Source of the DNA: Mediterranea sp. An20
GTDB taxonomy: Bacteria > Bacteroidota > Bacteroidia > Bacteroidales > Bacteroidaceae
Direction: 5' to 3'
Length of the DNA stretch: 35,924 nucleotides
Assembly (NCBI RefSeq): GCF_002160055.1
Contig: NZ_NFJV01000034.1
Coordinates: forward strand, 1-35,924
Position 1 is the first letter of the stretch. Each line of letters starts with the position of its first letter. This document shows, piece by piece, positions 8,323 through 18,151 of this stretch. Both the position numbers and the translations under genes were made by a program. The notes below the pieces were generated by a model, which was not told the origin of the DNA, ran no database searches, and saw only the letters and a program-made list of their open reading frames with translations.

Positions 8323-9333
8323 ATGACAAACATTTGTACGAAAGTGACGGTCAGGAAACGACCAATCAAGAACGGACAGTTGTCACTCTACCTTGACTTC
8401 TACCCACCCGTCAGGCATCCGAAAACGGGCAAGCTGACAAGGCGTGAATACCTTGGCATCTACATTTATGCCGACCCGACAGAGAAGTTTGAGGCGGAGT
8501 TCAACAAGACCATGCTGCGCAATGCGGAGCTTATCAAGTGCAGGAGGACGGAAGCCATCATCAATGAGGAGTTCGGCTTCCTCGACCGCAACAGGGGCAA
8601 GGAGAGCTTCTTGGAATACTTCCGCTCCAAAATGGCGGACGATGACAATTTCAGGAATTGGAACACCGCCTACAAGCACTTCGAGAAGTATTGCGGCGGA
8701 AGCTGCACCTTTGATGATTTGACGGTGGAATACTGCCAGGGATTTCTCACCTATATGCTCTCGCTCACCACGCAGAACAAAAGCAAGATGATGGCTTCCA
8801 CCGCCAACAACAACCTGAACAAGCTGAAATGCGTCCTGCGCCAAGCTTACGAGGAAAGGCGGATTAAGGAGAACATCGCCCCACGGCTGAAACACGCAAA
8901 GGAAGCCAATACAAGGCGTGAGTTCCTGACGCTTGACGAGGTGAAGATGCTTGCCAACACGCCCTGCGAGAAGCCAGTCGTAAGGTCTGCGGCTCTGTTC
9001 TCCTGCCTTACGGGATTGCGTATCAGCGACATCATACGTCTGCAATGGGAGAACATCATCAGGGCGGCGGATGGCGGTTGGTGTATGCACATCGTCACCA
9101 AAAAGACACGGACGGAAGCCATTTTGCCACTGTCGGACGAAGCACTTGCACTCTGTGGCGAGCGTTCCACGGGGCAGGTGTTCAAGGGTATGACGCAAGC
9201 ATTGCTCCCCTTGTACCTCAAGGATTGGATTAAGTCGGCGGGCATTACAAAGCACATAACCTTTCATTGCTTAAGACATATTACTTTCTCTTACTCATTG
9301 AAAACAAGAAACTTACAAAGATTGTCAGCTTAA
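8323..9333 (+). pseudogene. Tyrosine integrase of layer 2, 5' part, broken at the HxxR box
   Basis: Residues 1-319 are a normal Bacteroidetes integrase: N-terminal arm-binding domain (KVTVRKRPIKNGQLSLYLDF), SAM-like core-binding domain (about 100-200) and catalytic domain with LTGLRISDIIRLQW (first catalytic Arg) up to ITFHCLRH. After 9279 the frame reads ITFSYSLKTRNLQRLSA and stops, lacking the second half of the catalytic core and the Tyr nucleophile. The missing end (HTYATLQLAAGTDLYTISKM onward) is found at 27744-27893. The fused protein would be about 369 residues, a normal length. As it stands the recombinase should be inactive. Confidence 0.85.
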
Positions 9334-10388
9334 TAGGTAACGACTTAGAAACCAGCGGGCTTCTATATTCTGCAATGTTCTGCATTAATCAAAAGAACTC
9401 TTTTCTCATTTGCAAAAGTAGTGCTTTTATCCCTTATTACCAAAGTTATTTCCCTGAAAAATAGAGAAAATCGGACTTCCCAATAAAATTTGAGCTATCT
9501 GTTTATTCCGAGGTGGATATATCTTCTGTAAACTCATCGGCTCATTCCTATCATTTGGATAATGGAATTATAGAATGTCTTTTCCCACCCATGGAAACTG
9601 ATGCAGGAACGATTGTACATTTCTCCAAACATAGGAATATACCAATCGCCATAAGCTTATTGTGCCGGCCTTTTGTTGCTTCACTGCTACATTGATAGGT
9701 GAACCCATTATGCTACCGATTTACATCATCCAAGCTCTGCCCCTCTAAATCCGCACCCCATTGCTAATGCTTCTATTTGAAGTTTTGCTGTTGTAAACCA
9801 GTATGACAGCAAAACAGTAAATCAGCATATCATTGGAACTATGTTGTTTCTTATCTGTATGGAATGGCTTTCTTGATTATCCGTTTCTGTTCATCATCAT
9901 TTTTACAAACCATTGGTTCGATGTGCTTGCAAACAAGCGAGGATGTATTTGCCTAAAATTGCATTTCCATATTGGTCTAAGGCGGATTTTGGCTGTAATT
10001 GGCACATATAGACATCGGATTGACGCTATTGCCTGTATATCAAAAGAAAGGAAACACGGTTTTCATCTTCCTGCATCCTCAAACTGAGGTTCAGAGTTAT
10101 ATACTTCCGTTCTTCTTTTGGGCAGCATAGGCATTGGGAAACGATGCTTTGAGAACCGTAATAACAGCACAATTTCCAATCTGTTTACTGGCGGATTGTT
10201 GCTTTCACGAGAAAGCAGCAAGGTGTCCTTCGGGTAACCCGAAGGCTTTTCGGTTACTGCCGAAAAGTGGCAGCAGCAAGGTATGTTTTGAGTAACTCAA
10301 AACCTTTCGGGTTACTCCCCGAAAGCCTTGCAGCTTGGTTGCTCCTCCGAAGTCGGGCAACCTGTTTCTGACCTGCGGTAATCGTGCC
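9334..10388. other. Long gene-free left arm of layer 3
   Basis: About 1.05 kb is AT-rich with no supported gene. Small open frames here lack family features. It contains a hairpin GTTTTGCTGT (9782-9791)/ACAGCAAAAC (9806-9815) with neighbouring near-repeats GTAAACCAG and GTAAATCAG, and ends with the paired-hairpin repeats at 10215-10325. It probably includes the left attachment region of the inner element. Confidence 0.6.
10215..10325. repeat. 58-bp duplicated module of paired hairpins with complementary loops
   Basis: Two units begin with GCAGCAAGGTGT (10215) and GCAGCAAGGTAT (10273). Each holds two back-to-back hairpins, at 10227-10245 and 10246-10267, then 10285-10303 and 10304-10325. The first hairpin of each unit is a perfect 19-bp palindrome with centre GTAAC (CCTTCGGGTAACCCGAAGG; GTTTTGAGTAACTCAAAAC). 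The second has loop GTTAC. Stems differ between units but stay paired, while loops are conserved and mutually complementary. It lies 64 bp beyond the stop of the leftward response-regulator gene, so it would be in its 3' transcript. Confidence 0.85.
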
Positions 10389-11690
10389 TTATTCCTTGTA
10401 CTTGATGCCGTATTGTTTCATCTTGCCGTATAGTGTAGTGCGCCCGATACCGAGCAGTTCAGCAGCCAGCGAACGGTTGCCGTCCGCCTGCTTCAGCGCA
10501 CGGATTATCTGTTTCTTTTCCATTTCCACGTTCTTCAAGGACAAGGATGCTTCTCCCGACAACAGAGGTTCTTCAAAATTCAGTCTGTCAGCCGTTATCG
10601 TATCCCCGTCGGTGAACAGCACCGCCGAGCGTACCGTACCTTTCAGTTCTCTCACATTGCCGCTCCACGGATGGACGAGCATACGCTTTCTTGCTTCTGC
10701 ATCAAAGCCTTTCACCTGTTTGCCGAACTCCTTGTTTGCAAGTTCACGGAAGAAGTCTGCGAGCGGCATAATGTCCTCACGACACTCACGCAATGGAGGT
10801 ATGTTCAACGTGTATTCCTTAATCCGATGGAACAAGTCCTGACGGAAACGCTTTTCGGCTACTGCTGACTGCATATCCTCGTTGGTAGCGGCAATGATGC
10901 GCACGTCAGCTGCCATGTCTTTGTTGCTCCCTACGGGTCTGTACCGTTTGCTTTCCAATGCCCGGAGCATCATCTGTTGTACTTCGGGCGGCAGGTTGCC
11001 GATTTCGTCAAGGAACAGCGTGCCGCCGTCAGCTTCCTCCCAATAGCCTTTCCGATTATTTTCCGCGCCCGTGAACGCTCCTTTCTCATGCCCGAACAAG
11101 GCGGATGCGGCAAGCTCCTTTGACAACAGACCGCAGTCCACAGCCACGAAAGGCTTACCCAACCGTTTGCTCCTCGTATGTATCTTCTCGGCGATGTGTT
11201 CCTTTCCCGTTCCGCTTTCGCCCAATATCAATACGCTCATGTTGGTTGGGGCGACCAGCCTTATCTTGCGGTCTATATCCCGGAAAGCCGCGCTCTGCCG
11301 CTCATGGATGGGCGTATCGTGCCGCTCCAGCCTTTTACGCAAGGTTTTCAGGAGCGGGAAGAGGTTGGCTTCAATCAGTTTTTTCGGGATGTAGTCTTCC
11401 GCGCCCTGCTTCATCGACCGGACGGCGGTGGGCACTTCATCATAGTCGGTCATGACGATGTAGGGATTGTTCCTGCCCTGTTTCCGCAGTTCTTCCAGCA
11501 GACTGATGCCGTCACCGTCGGGCAGGCGCAAGTCGGCAAGCACGATGTCGTCCTCTTGCATCTTGGGAAACAGCTTCCGTGCGTTGTTACAGGTGGAGGT
11601 GACCACACAATTGTAGCCTTTGCTTTCCAACAGACGGCACACAAAGTCGGAATAGATGATGTTGTCCTCAATTACGATTACCCGTCCCAT
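10389..11690 (-). CDS. NtrC-family sigma-54 response regulator, RteB-like
   Basis: The 433-residue protein has three domains. The receiver (about 1-120) has phospho-acceptor Asp53 in VLADLRLPDGDG. The AAA+ sigma-54 activator has Walker A GESGTGKE (157-164), the sigma-54 contact loop GAFTGA (204-209) and Walker B GGTLFLDEIGNLP. A Fis-type HTH lies at the end (RSLAAELLGIGRTTLYGKMK). It overlaps the kinase gene by 13 bases, so the two are coupled. The architecture is that of RteB of CTnDOT, which activates excision and transfer functions. Here the pair closes a cargo operon, so cargo control is equally possible. Confidence 0.9.
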   Translation of the reverse strand: MGRVIVIEDNIIYSDFVCRLLESKGYNCVVTSTCNNARKLFPKMQEDDIVLADLRLPDGDGISLLEELRKQGRNNPYIVMTDYDEVPTAVRSMKQGAEDYIPKKLIEANLFPLLKTLRKRLERHDTPIHERQSAAFRDIDRKIRLVAPTNMSVLILGESGTGKEHIAEKIHTRSKRLGKPFVAVDCGLLSKELAASALFGHEKGAFTGAENNRKGYWEEADGGTLFLDEIGNLPPEVQQMMLRALESKRYRPVGSNKDMAADVRIIAATNEDMQSAVAEKRFRQDLFHRIKEYTLNIPPLRECREDIMPLADFFRELANKEFGKQVKGFDAEARKRMLVHPWSGNVRELKGTVRSAVLFTDGDTITADRLNFEEPLLSGEASLSLKNVEMEKKQIIRALKQADGNRSLAAELLGIGRTTLYGKMKQYGIKYKE

Positions 11691-13993
11691 CGTTCCGCCT
11701 CCTTCCTTGCCGTTTCCATGATGATAGCTCCTTGCTCCAACACTCCGTTTACAGTGGATTGCACATCTTCTTCCGATATGTCATCTTTATGGATTGCCTC
11801 ATACAGCGTCACCAACGGTTGTTCCGCCTTTATCAGCATCCACGAGCTTCTCAGGTGATGCACCCAATTATCCAACGCTTCCATGTCCTTTGCTTCTGCC
11901 GCTTTGCGCACTTCGTCCATGTCGGATTGTGTTGTGGCTACCAACTTTTCCAACGTGCGCCGCTTGTCTCCGAAGGCGAGCAGGGGTGACAGGTCTATGC
12001 AGTTTGGTTTGTTCCGTTTGATGCAGCTTTCCGTCACCGCCAGCAGTTCGTCTATGGAATAGGGCTTGTACAGCACGGCGGCAAAGCCTTTGCCTGTCAG
12101 TTCTTCTTTCTCCACATAGCCTGCGGCGGTGGCGGCCACTACGGGGATGGTCTGCGAATTGCCTATTTCCGATGTACGCAACAGTTCAAGCACCTCGTAG
12201 CCGTTCACCTCCGGCATCTTCAGGTCGGTTATCAACAGGTCATAATCTTTTGTGCGCATCAGGTCTGTCAGTTCTCCTACTGTCTGGCAAGTGTCGCACT
12301 CCACACCGTTTTGTCTGTACATCTCTTTCATCATGTCCAGCAACATCCCGTTGTTGTCTATCGCCAGTACGGAGCAGCCGGACAGCGTGGAATGTCCGGC
12401 GTTTGTCTTTTCGGCAGCCGCCATTTCTTCCGCCTTTGCCAACGGCAGGCTGACGGTGAAGCGGCTTCCCTTGCCCGGCTCGCTTTCTACCGTGATATTT
12501 CCTTTCAACAGCTTTACCGTGTCGGCTACGATGGCAAGCCCCAGCCCGAAGCCGTCCTCCGTCACGGCGTTGCCCAACCGCTCAAACGGGGTGAATATCC
12601 GCGCTTGTTGTTCTCCGGTCATGCCCGTGCCGGTGTCTGCCACCGTCAAGGTAAATATGCCATTCTTGTAGCCGGTACTTAATGTGACTGTACCGCTTCG
12701 GGTGAACTTGATGGCGTTGGAGAGCAGGTTGCCGCCAATGCTGATAATCCGGTTTCTGTCGCCGCTTACAATCTCGTCCGTTTCACTTCCTGTCTTGAAG
12801 TTGAGTCCTTTATTCTTCGCCAATGTTGCAAACTCCGTTTCCAATGTTTCCGCAATGGAGCGCAATTTGAAAGGCTTGACGCTTGGTGTTTCCTTGCCGC
12901 TGTCCAACCGGAAATACACCAAGAGGTTGTTTATCATCCCCGCCATGCGCCCGGCGGCATCCCCGATGGTCTGTGCGTGGCGCATACGGTTGTCTGCCTC
13001 CGTGTCGTTCAGCAGCAGTTCGGCGTTGCCGCCGATGACGGTCAGGGGAGTACGCAGTTCGTGGGTGACGTTCTGGATAAGGTTGCGCCGAAGCCTGATT
13101 AGTTTTTCATTCGCATCATTGCTCTTCTGCAATTCGCCGATGAGCTTCTCGCGCTGTTTCCTTTCGCGGTCATTGCGTTTCAGTTCCCTATGGATGGTGA
13201 GATAGGACAAGAACAGCAGGACGATGGCGGCAGATATGGTGATGGTGAACAACCGCACGGACAATGCCTGTGCTTCGGCTATCTTCCGCTCCTTCTGCAC
13301 GAAAGCCTCCTGCGCCTGCCCGTCAAGTTCGGTTATCAGCCGGTTCAGCTCGGCGTTCAGCCTCCTGCCCAACGTGCGCAAACTGTCAGCATACGCATTC
13401 ATTTCCGCCGTCCGTTCCTGCTGCATGGCTATCAGGCTGTCGCTGAACTGGTGCAGTTCCTTGGCGGACGGGAGTATCTGTACGGTCTTCTTACCGCCGA
13501 AAACCCCGGCAATGCCTTTCTTTTTCTGCGTCACGGTACGGATGCGCGTGGCACGTTTCGCCACTTCAGGCAGATGGTTCACCAAAAGGCTGTCTGCCTT
13601 GTCCTGACGGGCGAAAGTTTCCATAAGGTGCAGCAGGTGGGCTTCTTTTTCCGACAAGATAGTGCGCAAGGTGTCTATCTGTGCTGGGCGCACATATGCC
13701 GTGCAATGGGGCTTCAGGTCTTGCAACAGGCTGTCCGTTAGTAACCGCTCCTTTTGATAATTTCGATAATCCGCTTCTTCCAAACCAATAACATTTTCAC
13801 CTAATATGGCAAGTTTGGTAAAATGGTGGTGGACTATATTTATGTTTTGGCGTATTTCACGGATTTCAGAAGTTCTCACCTCTATATCTCGTATCCGTTG
13901 TCGCTCATGTAGTAAAATGGCGGCCATACAGCCAATGACCGCCAATAAGATAATGTAGCCTCCAATAATCCTGTGAAGTAAGGGCTGATTCAT
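11678..13993 (-). CDS. Hybrid sensor histidine kinase, RteA-like
   Basis: The 771-residue inner-membrane sensor has TM1 at about 10-28, a helical extracytoplasmic domain (about 30-245) and TM2 at about 248-268. HisKA carries His311 in NVTHELRTPL. HATPase has N box NLLSNAIKF, DTGTGM and GFGLGLAIV. A receiver follows with Asp590 (LLITDLKMPEVNGYE), then a C-terminal Hpt-like domain with HHLRSSW (His712 the likely phosphosite). This is a full phosphorelay feeding the regulator encoded next. Domain order fits RteA-type kinases. Eleven bases separate it from the DUF362 gene, so it is probably transcribed with the cargo. Confidence 0.9.
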   Translation of the reverse strand: MNQPLLHRIIGGYIILLAVIGCMAAILLHERQRIRDIEVRTSEIREIRQNINIVHHHFTKLAILGENVIGLEEADYRNYQKERLLTDSLLQDLKPHCTAYVRPAQIDTLRTILSEKEAHLLHLMETFARQDKADSLLVNHLPEVAKRATRIRTVTQKKKGIAGVFGGKKTVQILPSAKELHQFSDSLIAMQQERTAEMNAYADSLRTLGRRLNAELNRLITELDGQAQEAFVQKERKIAEAQALSVRLFTITISAAIVLLFLSYLTIHRELKRNDRERKQREKLIGELQKSNDANEKLIRLRRNLIQNVTHELRTPLTVIGGNAELLLNDTEADNRMRHAQTIGDAAGRMAGMINNLLVYFRLDSGKETPSVKPFKLRSIAETLETEFATLAKNKGLNFKTGSETDEIVSGDRNRIISIGGNLLSNAIKFTRSGTVTLSTGYKNGIFTLTVADTGTGMTGEQQARIFTPFERLGNAVTEDGFGLGLAIVADTVKLLKGNITVESEPGKGSRFTVSLPLAKAEEMAAAEKTNAGHSTLSGCSVLAIDNNGMLLDMMKEMYRQNGVECDTCQTVGELTDLMRTKDYDLLITDLKMPEVNGYEVLELLRTSEIGNSQTIPVVAATAAGYVEKEELTGKGFAAVLYKPYSIDELLAVTESCIKRNKPNCIDLSPLLAFGDKRRTLEKLVATTQSDMDEVRKAAEAKDMEALDNWVHHLRSSWMLIKAEQPLVTLYEAIHKDDISEEDVQSTVNGVLEQGAIIMETARKEAERWDG

Positions 13994-14004
13994 TAAACCG
14001 TCTT

Positions 14005-15000
14005 TTACTTCAAAGTAATTAGCTCATACTTCTGACTGCCCAGCCCCAACTGTTCGGCATATTCCAAGTTGTGCATCCCATGCTTGGAGTCTATACGTTC
14101 AATGAGGTGTATCTTTCCGTGGTCAGTAGAGTTGCGCACGGCATCAATGCAGGCACGGTCAAGGGCAACAGGGTCAAGCGAAGCGAAGATGCCTAAGTCA
14201 CTCATTTGAGGGTCAGCAGGCGTAGCCACGCAGTCACAATCCACCGAAAGGTTGTTTGCCACATTGATGTACAATACGCGGTTGCCGATATGGTCGATGA
14301 TGGCTTTGGAGGCTTCGGCCATAGATTCTTGGAAAATTGTATCAGCGGGAACCATATTCCATACTTCCGTCACGTCACGGGTTTTCCCGCCGGAATGAAT
14401 GTATGCCTTGCCTTCCGGCGAAGCAATACCGATAGAGATGTTCTTCAACGCACCTCCGAATCCGGCCATCGGATGACCCTTGAAATGCGACAAAACCACC
14501 ATGAAATCATAGTTTAGGAAGTCCTTCCCTACGATGTCCACCTTCAAGTGCTTGCCGCCGTTCACGGGAAGTTCCACCTGCCCCTCGGCATCCATGATGT
14601 CCACATCAGCAATGGCGGTGAAGCCATGCTCTTTGGCCACTTCCATGTGATCGGCAACGTTGGTGCGCTTGCCACCGTAAGCAGTGTTTCCCTCGACAAT
14701 CGTGCCTTTTACTGTCTGTACCAAATCCTTAATCAAAGCCGGTTGCAGGTAATTGGGATTGCCGGCTTCCCCGGTGGACAGCTTGACTGCCACGTGTTCG
14801 CCTTCGGCTTTCCTGCCGAGTGCTTCATAGATTTTCATCAGGCTCTCCGGAGAGATTTCCTTGATAAAATACACTTTCGGGAGCGTCGCTTCTGTTGTTA
14901 CTTCTTTGTCCATCTGGGATTTTTTCTGCGCATTGCCGCACGAGGTTCCTGCCAATAGCATCACAGAGGCCAGCATGACTGTAAAGATTTTCTTTTTCAT
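14005..15000 (-). CDS. DUF362 lipoprotein
   Basis: The 331-residue protein has a lipoprotein signal (MLASVMLLAGTSC, Cys21) and a DUF362 domain (VYFIKEISPESLMKIYEAL, VVLSHFKGHPMAGFGGALKN, SDLGIFASLDPVALDRACID). DUF362 proteins often accompany ferredoxin domains and are suspected in redox or metal-centre processes, but no reaction is established. This copy has no ferredoxin CxxCxxC cluster. It should sit on the periplasmic side of the envelope. It is 22 bases downstream of the TonB receptor gene in the same leftward run. Confidence 0.85.
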   Translation of the reverse strand: MKKKIFTVMLASVMLLAGTSCGNAQKKSQMDKEVTTEATLPKVYFIKEISPESLMKIYEALGRKAEGEHVAVKLSTGEAGNPNYLQPALIKDLVQTVKGTIVEGNTAYGGKRTNVADHMEVAKEHGFTAIADVDIMDAEGQVELPVNGGKHLKVDIVGKDFLNYDFMVVLSHFKGHPMAGFGGALKNISIGIASPEGKAYIHSGGKTRDVTEVWNMVPADTIFQESMAEASKAIIDHIGNRVLYINVANNLSVDCDCVATPADPQMSDLGIFASLDPVALDRACIDAVRNSTDHGKIHLIERIDSKHGMHNLEYAEQLGLGSQKYELITLK

Positions 15001-15022
15001 ACCGTTGAATGAATTTAGATGA

Positions 15023-16936
15023 TTAAAATTTGATATTGATTCCCGCCATTACCGTAGCACGTGGCATCGGGTATCCGGCATTGATTTCGTATTTCTGCGC
15101 AAGCAGGTTCTCACCTCTCGCCCAAATGTCCAGCCAGCGTGCTGCCCGGAAAGAGGCGCGCAGGTTCCACAGCACAAAACTTTCTGTTACGGCAGGGTCG
15201 GTAGAGGTGTACAGCCCCGCGATGTATTGAACACCCGTGGATAGGTTCCACCTCCCCTGCATAAAGTTCGCTCCGGCATACAGTTTGTGTTCAGGGGCAG
15301 CCACTACGGGATTCTCCATGTGCAGGAAACTGTAATTACCGTTCACAGACCATGCCTGATTGATGCGGTAAGCCGTCTGCACCTCCACGCCCGTATTGTC
15401 TATCTTTCCGGAGTTCAGATTGATTCGACCGCTTCCATTTGGATTGGGAAGCGTCATGATGAGGTTTTTGCCGTCAATGTAGAACAGGTTTACACCATAC
15501 GACAAACGCCCGTCCATTAGTTTCTGGCTGAAAGCAATTTCATAGTTCCACATGGATTCAGGTTTCAAGTTGGGATTCTGTGGAGGAAACATATACATTT
15601 CCCGAAGAATGGGATAACGGAACCCTTTTGAAGTGGATACCTTGAATTCGGCATCATGCGGCAGATGGAAAGCCAGCCCTGCCTGCGGCACCCACTCCGT
15701 ACCTACACGGGAATGGTGGTCGATGCGAAGTCCGGCATTAAAGGTAAGCCACGAGCCAATATCTTGCCGGAAATCCACATAACCTGCCACTTCGTTTTCA
15801 TGCTTATTTACGATGTCCTCGCGCGTACCGGCATTTTCACCTTTCACATATTCAGTCCATGCTTCACCTCCATATCGGAACCAGTCAAAACCAAAGGTAG
15901 TACGGTTTCCTTTGAACAATTGTACGCTCTGGTACAGAGAGATACCCATCATATCGTCAAACGAATTGAACCGCCCGTCTTGTGGCAATTCTCCTGCACT
16001 GGGCGTGTAACCGTCGTTTATCCAGTGGTCACCCCAATTATAGAAGAAGCTCAACGCTCCCGATGTCAGCCCGTAATCATTGGCCACGCCCAATGAAGCC
16101 ATACCACGGGTGATACGCTGGTCACCTTCCAATAGCGGAGCAGAAACAGGACCGGGATATGTGGCATTGAAGTGGGTTACATTCACATCGGCATAGGCGT
16201 TCCAATAGGTTGAAACCTCATAGCCCAGTTTGGCATAACCACCATATTGTTCAAATTCCATGTTGTCGCGGTGTCCGTCCGTACGGTTATAGGAACCGCT
16301 GATGACACTTGAAAACCGTCCCTTACGGATGCGGTTGGTTAGTTCCGTCTCCAGCGTGTTGTATGAACCGTAACCTGCGTGCAGGTCGGTGCGTATGCCG
16401 TCCTCCTGCATCTTGCGTGTGACGATGTTTATCACGCCGCCCATTGCATTGGATCCGTAAAGTACCGAAGCGGGGCCTCTAAGTACTTCCACTCTGTCGG
16501 CAAGCAACGTCTGGTAGGCATCGGAAATGGGATGGCCGAAGATACCTGCATACTGCGGATGCCCGTCGATTAGCACCATCATTCGGGCGTTTCCTCCGCT
16601 CAGTCCGCGCAAGGATATGCCTCCTGCCGCACCGTTAGACACTCCGTAGCCCATCACGCTACGCGAGGTGGTGAACAGTCCTGGTACCTGCTCAGTGAGT
16701 ACAGGCAGGAGTGACGGTTGCAGGCTGCGCTCTATGGTGGTGCGGTTCACTACCGATACAGTTTGTGACAAATGACGGATATCTGTTTCATTCCGGGTTC
16801 CGGTTACGACTACTTCTTCAAGAGTATGATTCCGATTCGTCATTAGTGTGTCGTGCGGTGTGTCCTGAGCCCAGACGGTGGTTGCCGCTGCCCATAGCAG
16901 CAGGCAAACCATCGGGATTACAATCCTTGCCATCAC
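15023..16936 (-). CDS. TonB-dependent outer-membrane receptor
   Basis: The 637-residue protein has a signal peptide (MVCLLLWAAATTVWAQ), a TonB-box-like LEEVVVTGTR, a plug domain (VPGLFTTSRSVMGYGVS, LRGPASVLYGSNAMGGVINIV) and a beta-barrel ending in Phe (ATVMAGINIKF). It resembles BtuB/CirA-type receptors rather than long SusC proteins, since no carboxypeptidase-like N-terminal domain is present. The substrate is unknown, with a small metal complex or cofactor as a guess. The start is GTG 16936 or ATG 16933, immediately after the dehydrogenase stop. Confidence 0.9.
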   Translation of the reverse strand: MMARIVIPMVCLLLWAAATTVWAQDTPHDTLMTNRNHTLEEVVVTGTRNETDIRHLSQTVSVVNRTTIERSLQPSLLPVLTEQVPGLFTTSRSVMGYGVSNGAAGGISLRGLSGGNARMMVLIDGHPQYAGIFGHPISDAYQTLLADRVEVLRGPASVLYGSNAMGGVINIVTRKMQEDGIRTDLHAGYGSYNTLETELTNRIRKGRFSSVISGSYNRTDGHRDNMEFEQYGGYAKLGYEVSTYWNAYADVNVTHFNATYPGPVSAPLLEGDQRITRGMASLGVANDYGLTSGALSFFYNWGDHWINDGYTPSAGELPQDGRFNSFDDMMGISLYQSVQLFKGNRTTFGFDWFRYGGEAWTEYVKGENAGTREDIVNKHENEVAGYVDFRQDIGSWLTFNAGLRIDHHSRVGTEWVPQAGLAFHLPHDAEFKVSTSKGFRYPILREMYMFPPQNPNLKPESMWNYEIAFSQKLMDGRLSYGVNLFYIDGKNLIMTLPNPNGSGRINLNSGKIDNTGVEVQTAYRINQAWSVNGNYSFLHMENPVVAAPEHKLYAGANFMQGRWNLSTGVQYIAGLYTSTDPAVTESFVLWNLRASFRAARWLDIWARGENLLAQKYEINAGYPMPRATVMAGINIKF

Positions 16937-18100
16937 TTATTTGAATGAACGTTCGTAAATGCCAAGATAATCTTCATCGCTCAACGGAAGCGGGTCGGCG
17001 GTGATGTCGCCGCCCAGCACCTCATGGATGCGTCTCGGCCATTTCTTGATTTCCTCACGGGTGATGCCGTAGTCGCTCATCTTCAAATCCGTGCAGCCTA
17101 CCGATGCTATCAGGTCATCCAACGCGCGGATGAAGTCCTCGCCACTCTGTGGACGCTCTATGCCCATCGCACATGCCATCTTGATCATCGGCTCCTCGGC
17201 TGCCTTGCGGTCGGCGAAGAAGCTGAAGTATTCGTGGCTGAGCATAATCAGTCCCGCACCGTGCTCCAAATTGCTGTAGTAAGAACCCATGACATGCTCC
17301 ATCGTGTGTTGTGAAGTACAGAGCATGTAAAATCCTGCCAGTGAGTTGGCAAGTGCCATGTTCGCACGGGCTTCCTTGTCAGCACCGTTCTTATAAGCTA
17401 CGGGCAGGTTCTTGGCAATCAGTTCAATGGCTTTCAAAGCGAACATCTCGCCCATCGGGTGCTCGTTCCTGTTGATGACGCTCTCGGCAGCATGGAAAAA
17501 GGCATCCATACCCTGATAGGCTGTCAACCGGGGCGGGACGCTCATCATCAGGTCGGAATCCACTACTGAGAGAACGGGAAACATTGACACATCGAACACA
17601 CCCGTCTTTTCCTCCAGTTCATCATTGGAAATGACCGAGAACATATCGACCTCCGACCCTGTTCCGGCACTGGTAGTAATGGCTATCAACGGTGCACTGG
17701 GATTTACAAAGGGCTTGTGTCCCCCTTTTGCTGAGAATGCGTAGTCCCACAGGTCGCCATCGTTTACCATCATCAAGGCGATGCACTTGCCTGCGTCCAT
17801 CACCGAGCCGCCACCGAGTGCCACCACGAAGTCACAGTCCTGTTCACGTGCCAATCGCGAAGCGTCCATCACATTCTCCCGTGTGGGATTGGGACGCACA
17901 CCGTCGAAAAGTACATGTTCCACGCCGGCCTGTTCCAGTTCTTTCTCCACAGCTGCAAGATAGCCGTATTTTTTCGTACTCTGTCCGTTGGAAGTCACGA
18001 TAAGGGCCTTCTTGCCGGGCATCTGTTCCAGATGCAAATTCTTCAACTGTCCTGCTCCGAAAAGGACTTTGGTTGGCAAAAAAAATTGGAATTGTTGCAT
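16937..18100 (-). CDS. Iron-type (group III) alcohol dehydrogenase, copy 1
   Basis: The 387-residue cytoplasmic NAD(P)-dependent oxidoreductase has the nucleotide motif GGGSVMD (96-102), the core TTSAGTGSEVD and all four expected metal ligands: Asp199 and His203 (GMDAFFHAAE), His265 and His280 (HTMEHVMGSYYSNLEHG). It probably interconverts an aldehyde or ketone and its alcohol; the substrate cannot be read from the sequence. It starts a leftward unit with the TonB receptor, DUF362 and two-component genes. Four tandem 22-bp repeats lie 50 bp upstream of its start. A divergent paralogue is at 31454-32623. Confidence 0.9.
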   Translation of the reverse strand: MQQFQFFLPTKVLFGAGQLKNLHLEQMPGKKALIVTSNGQSTKKYGYLAAVEKELEQAGVEHVLFDGVRPNPTRENVMDASRLAREQDCDFVVALGGGSVMDAGKCIALMMVNDGDLWDYAFSAKGGHKPFVNPSAPLIAITTSAGTGSEVDMFSVISNDELEEKTGVFDVSMFPVLSVVDSDLMMSVPPRLTAYQGMDAFFHAAESVINRNEHPMGEMFALKAIELIAKNLPVAYKNGADKEARANMALANSLAGFYMLCTSQHTMEHVMGSYYSNLEHGAGLIMLSHEYFSFFADRKAAEEPMIKMACAMGIERPQSGEDFIRALDDLIASVGCTDLKMSDYGITREEIKKWPRRIHEVLGGDITADPLPLSDEDYLGIYERSFK

Positions 18101-18151
18101 AATGATTGATATTTGAAAGTCTGTTTTATAAATTATTGATCATCAGATTGT

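Noticed and set aside
8383..9267. Open frame of 294 codons opposite the integrase
   Set aside because: Antisense shadow of a well-supported integrase gene with no recognisable domains.
9267..10087. Several small open frames in the left arm of layer 3
   Set aside because: AT-rich, no ribosome sites or family features; the first overlaps the integrase break.
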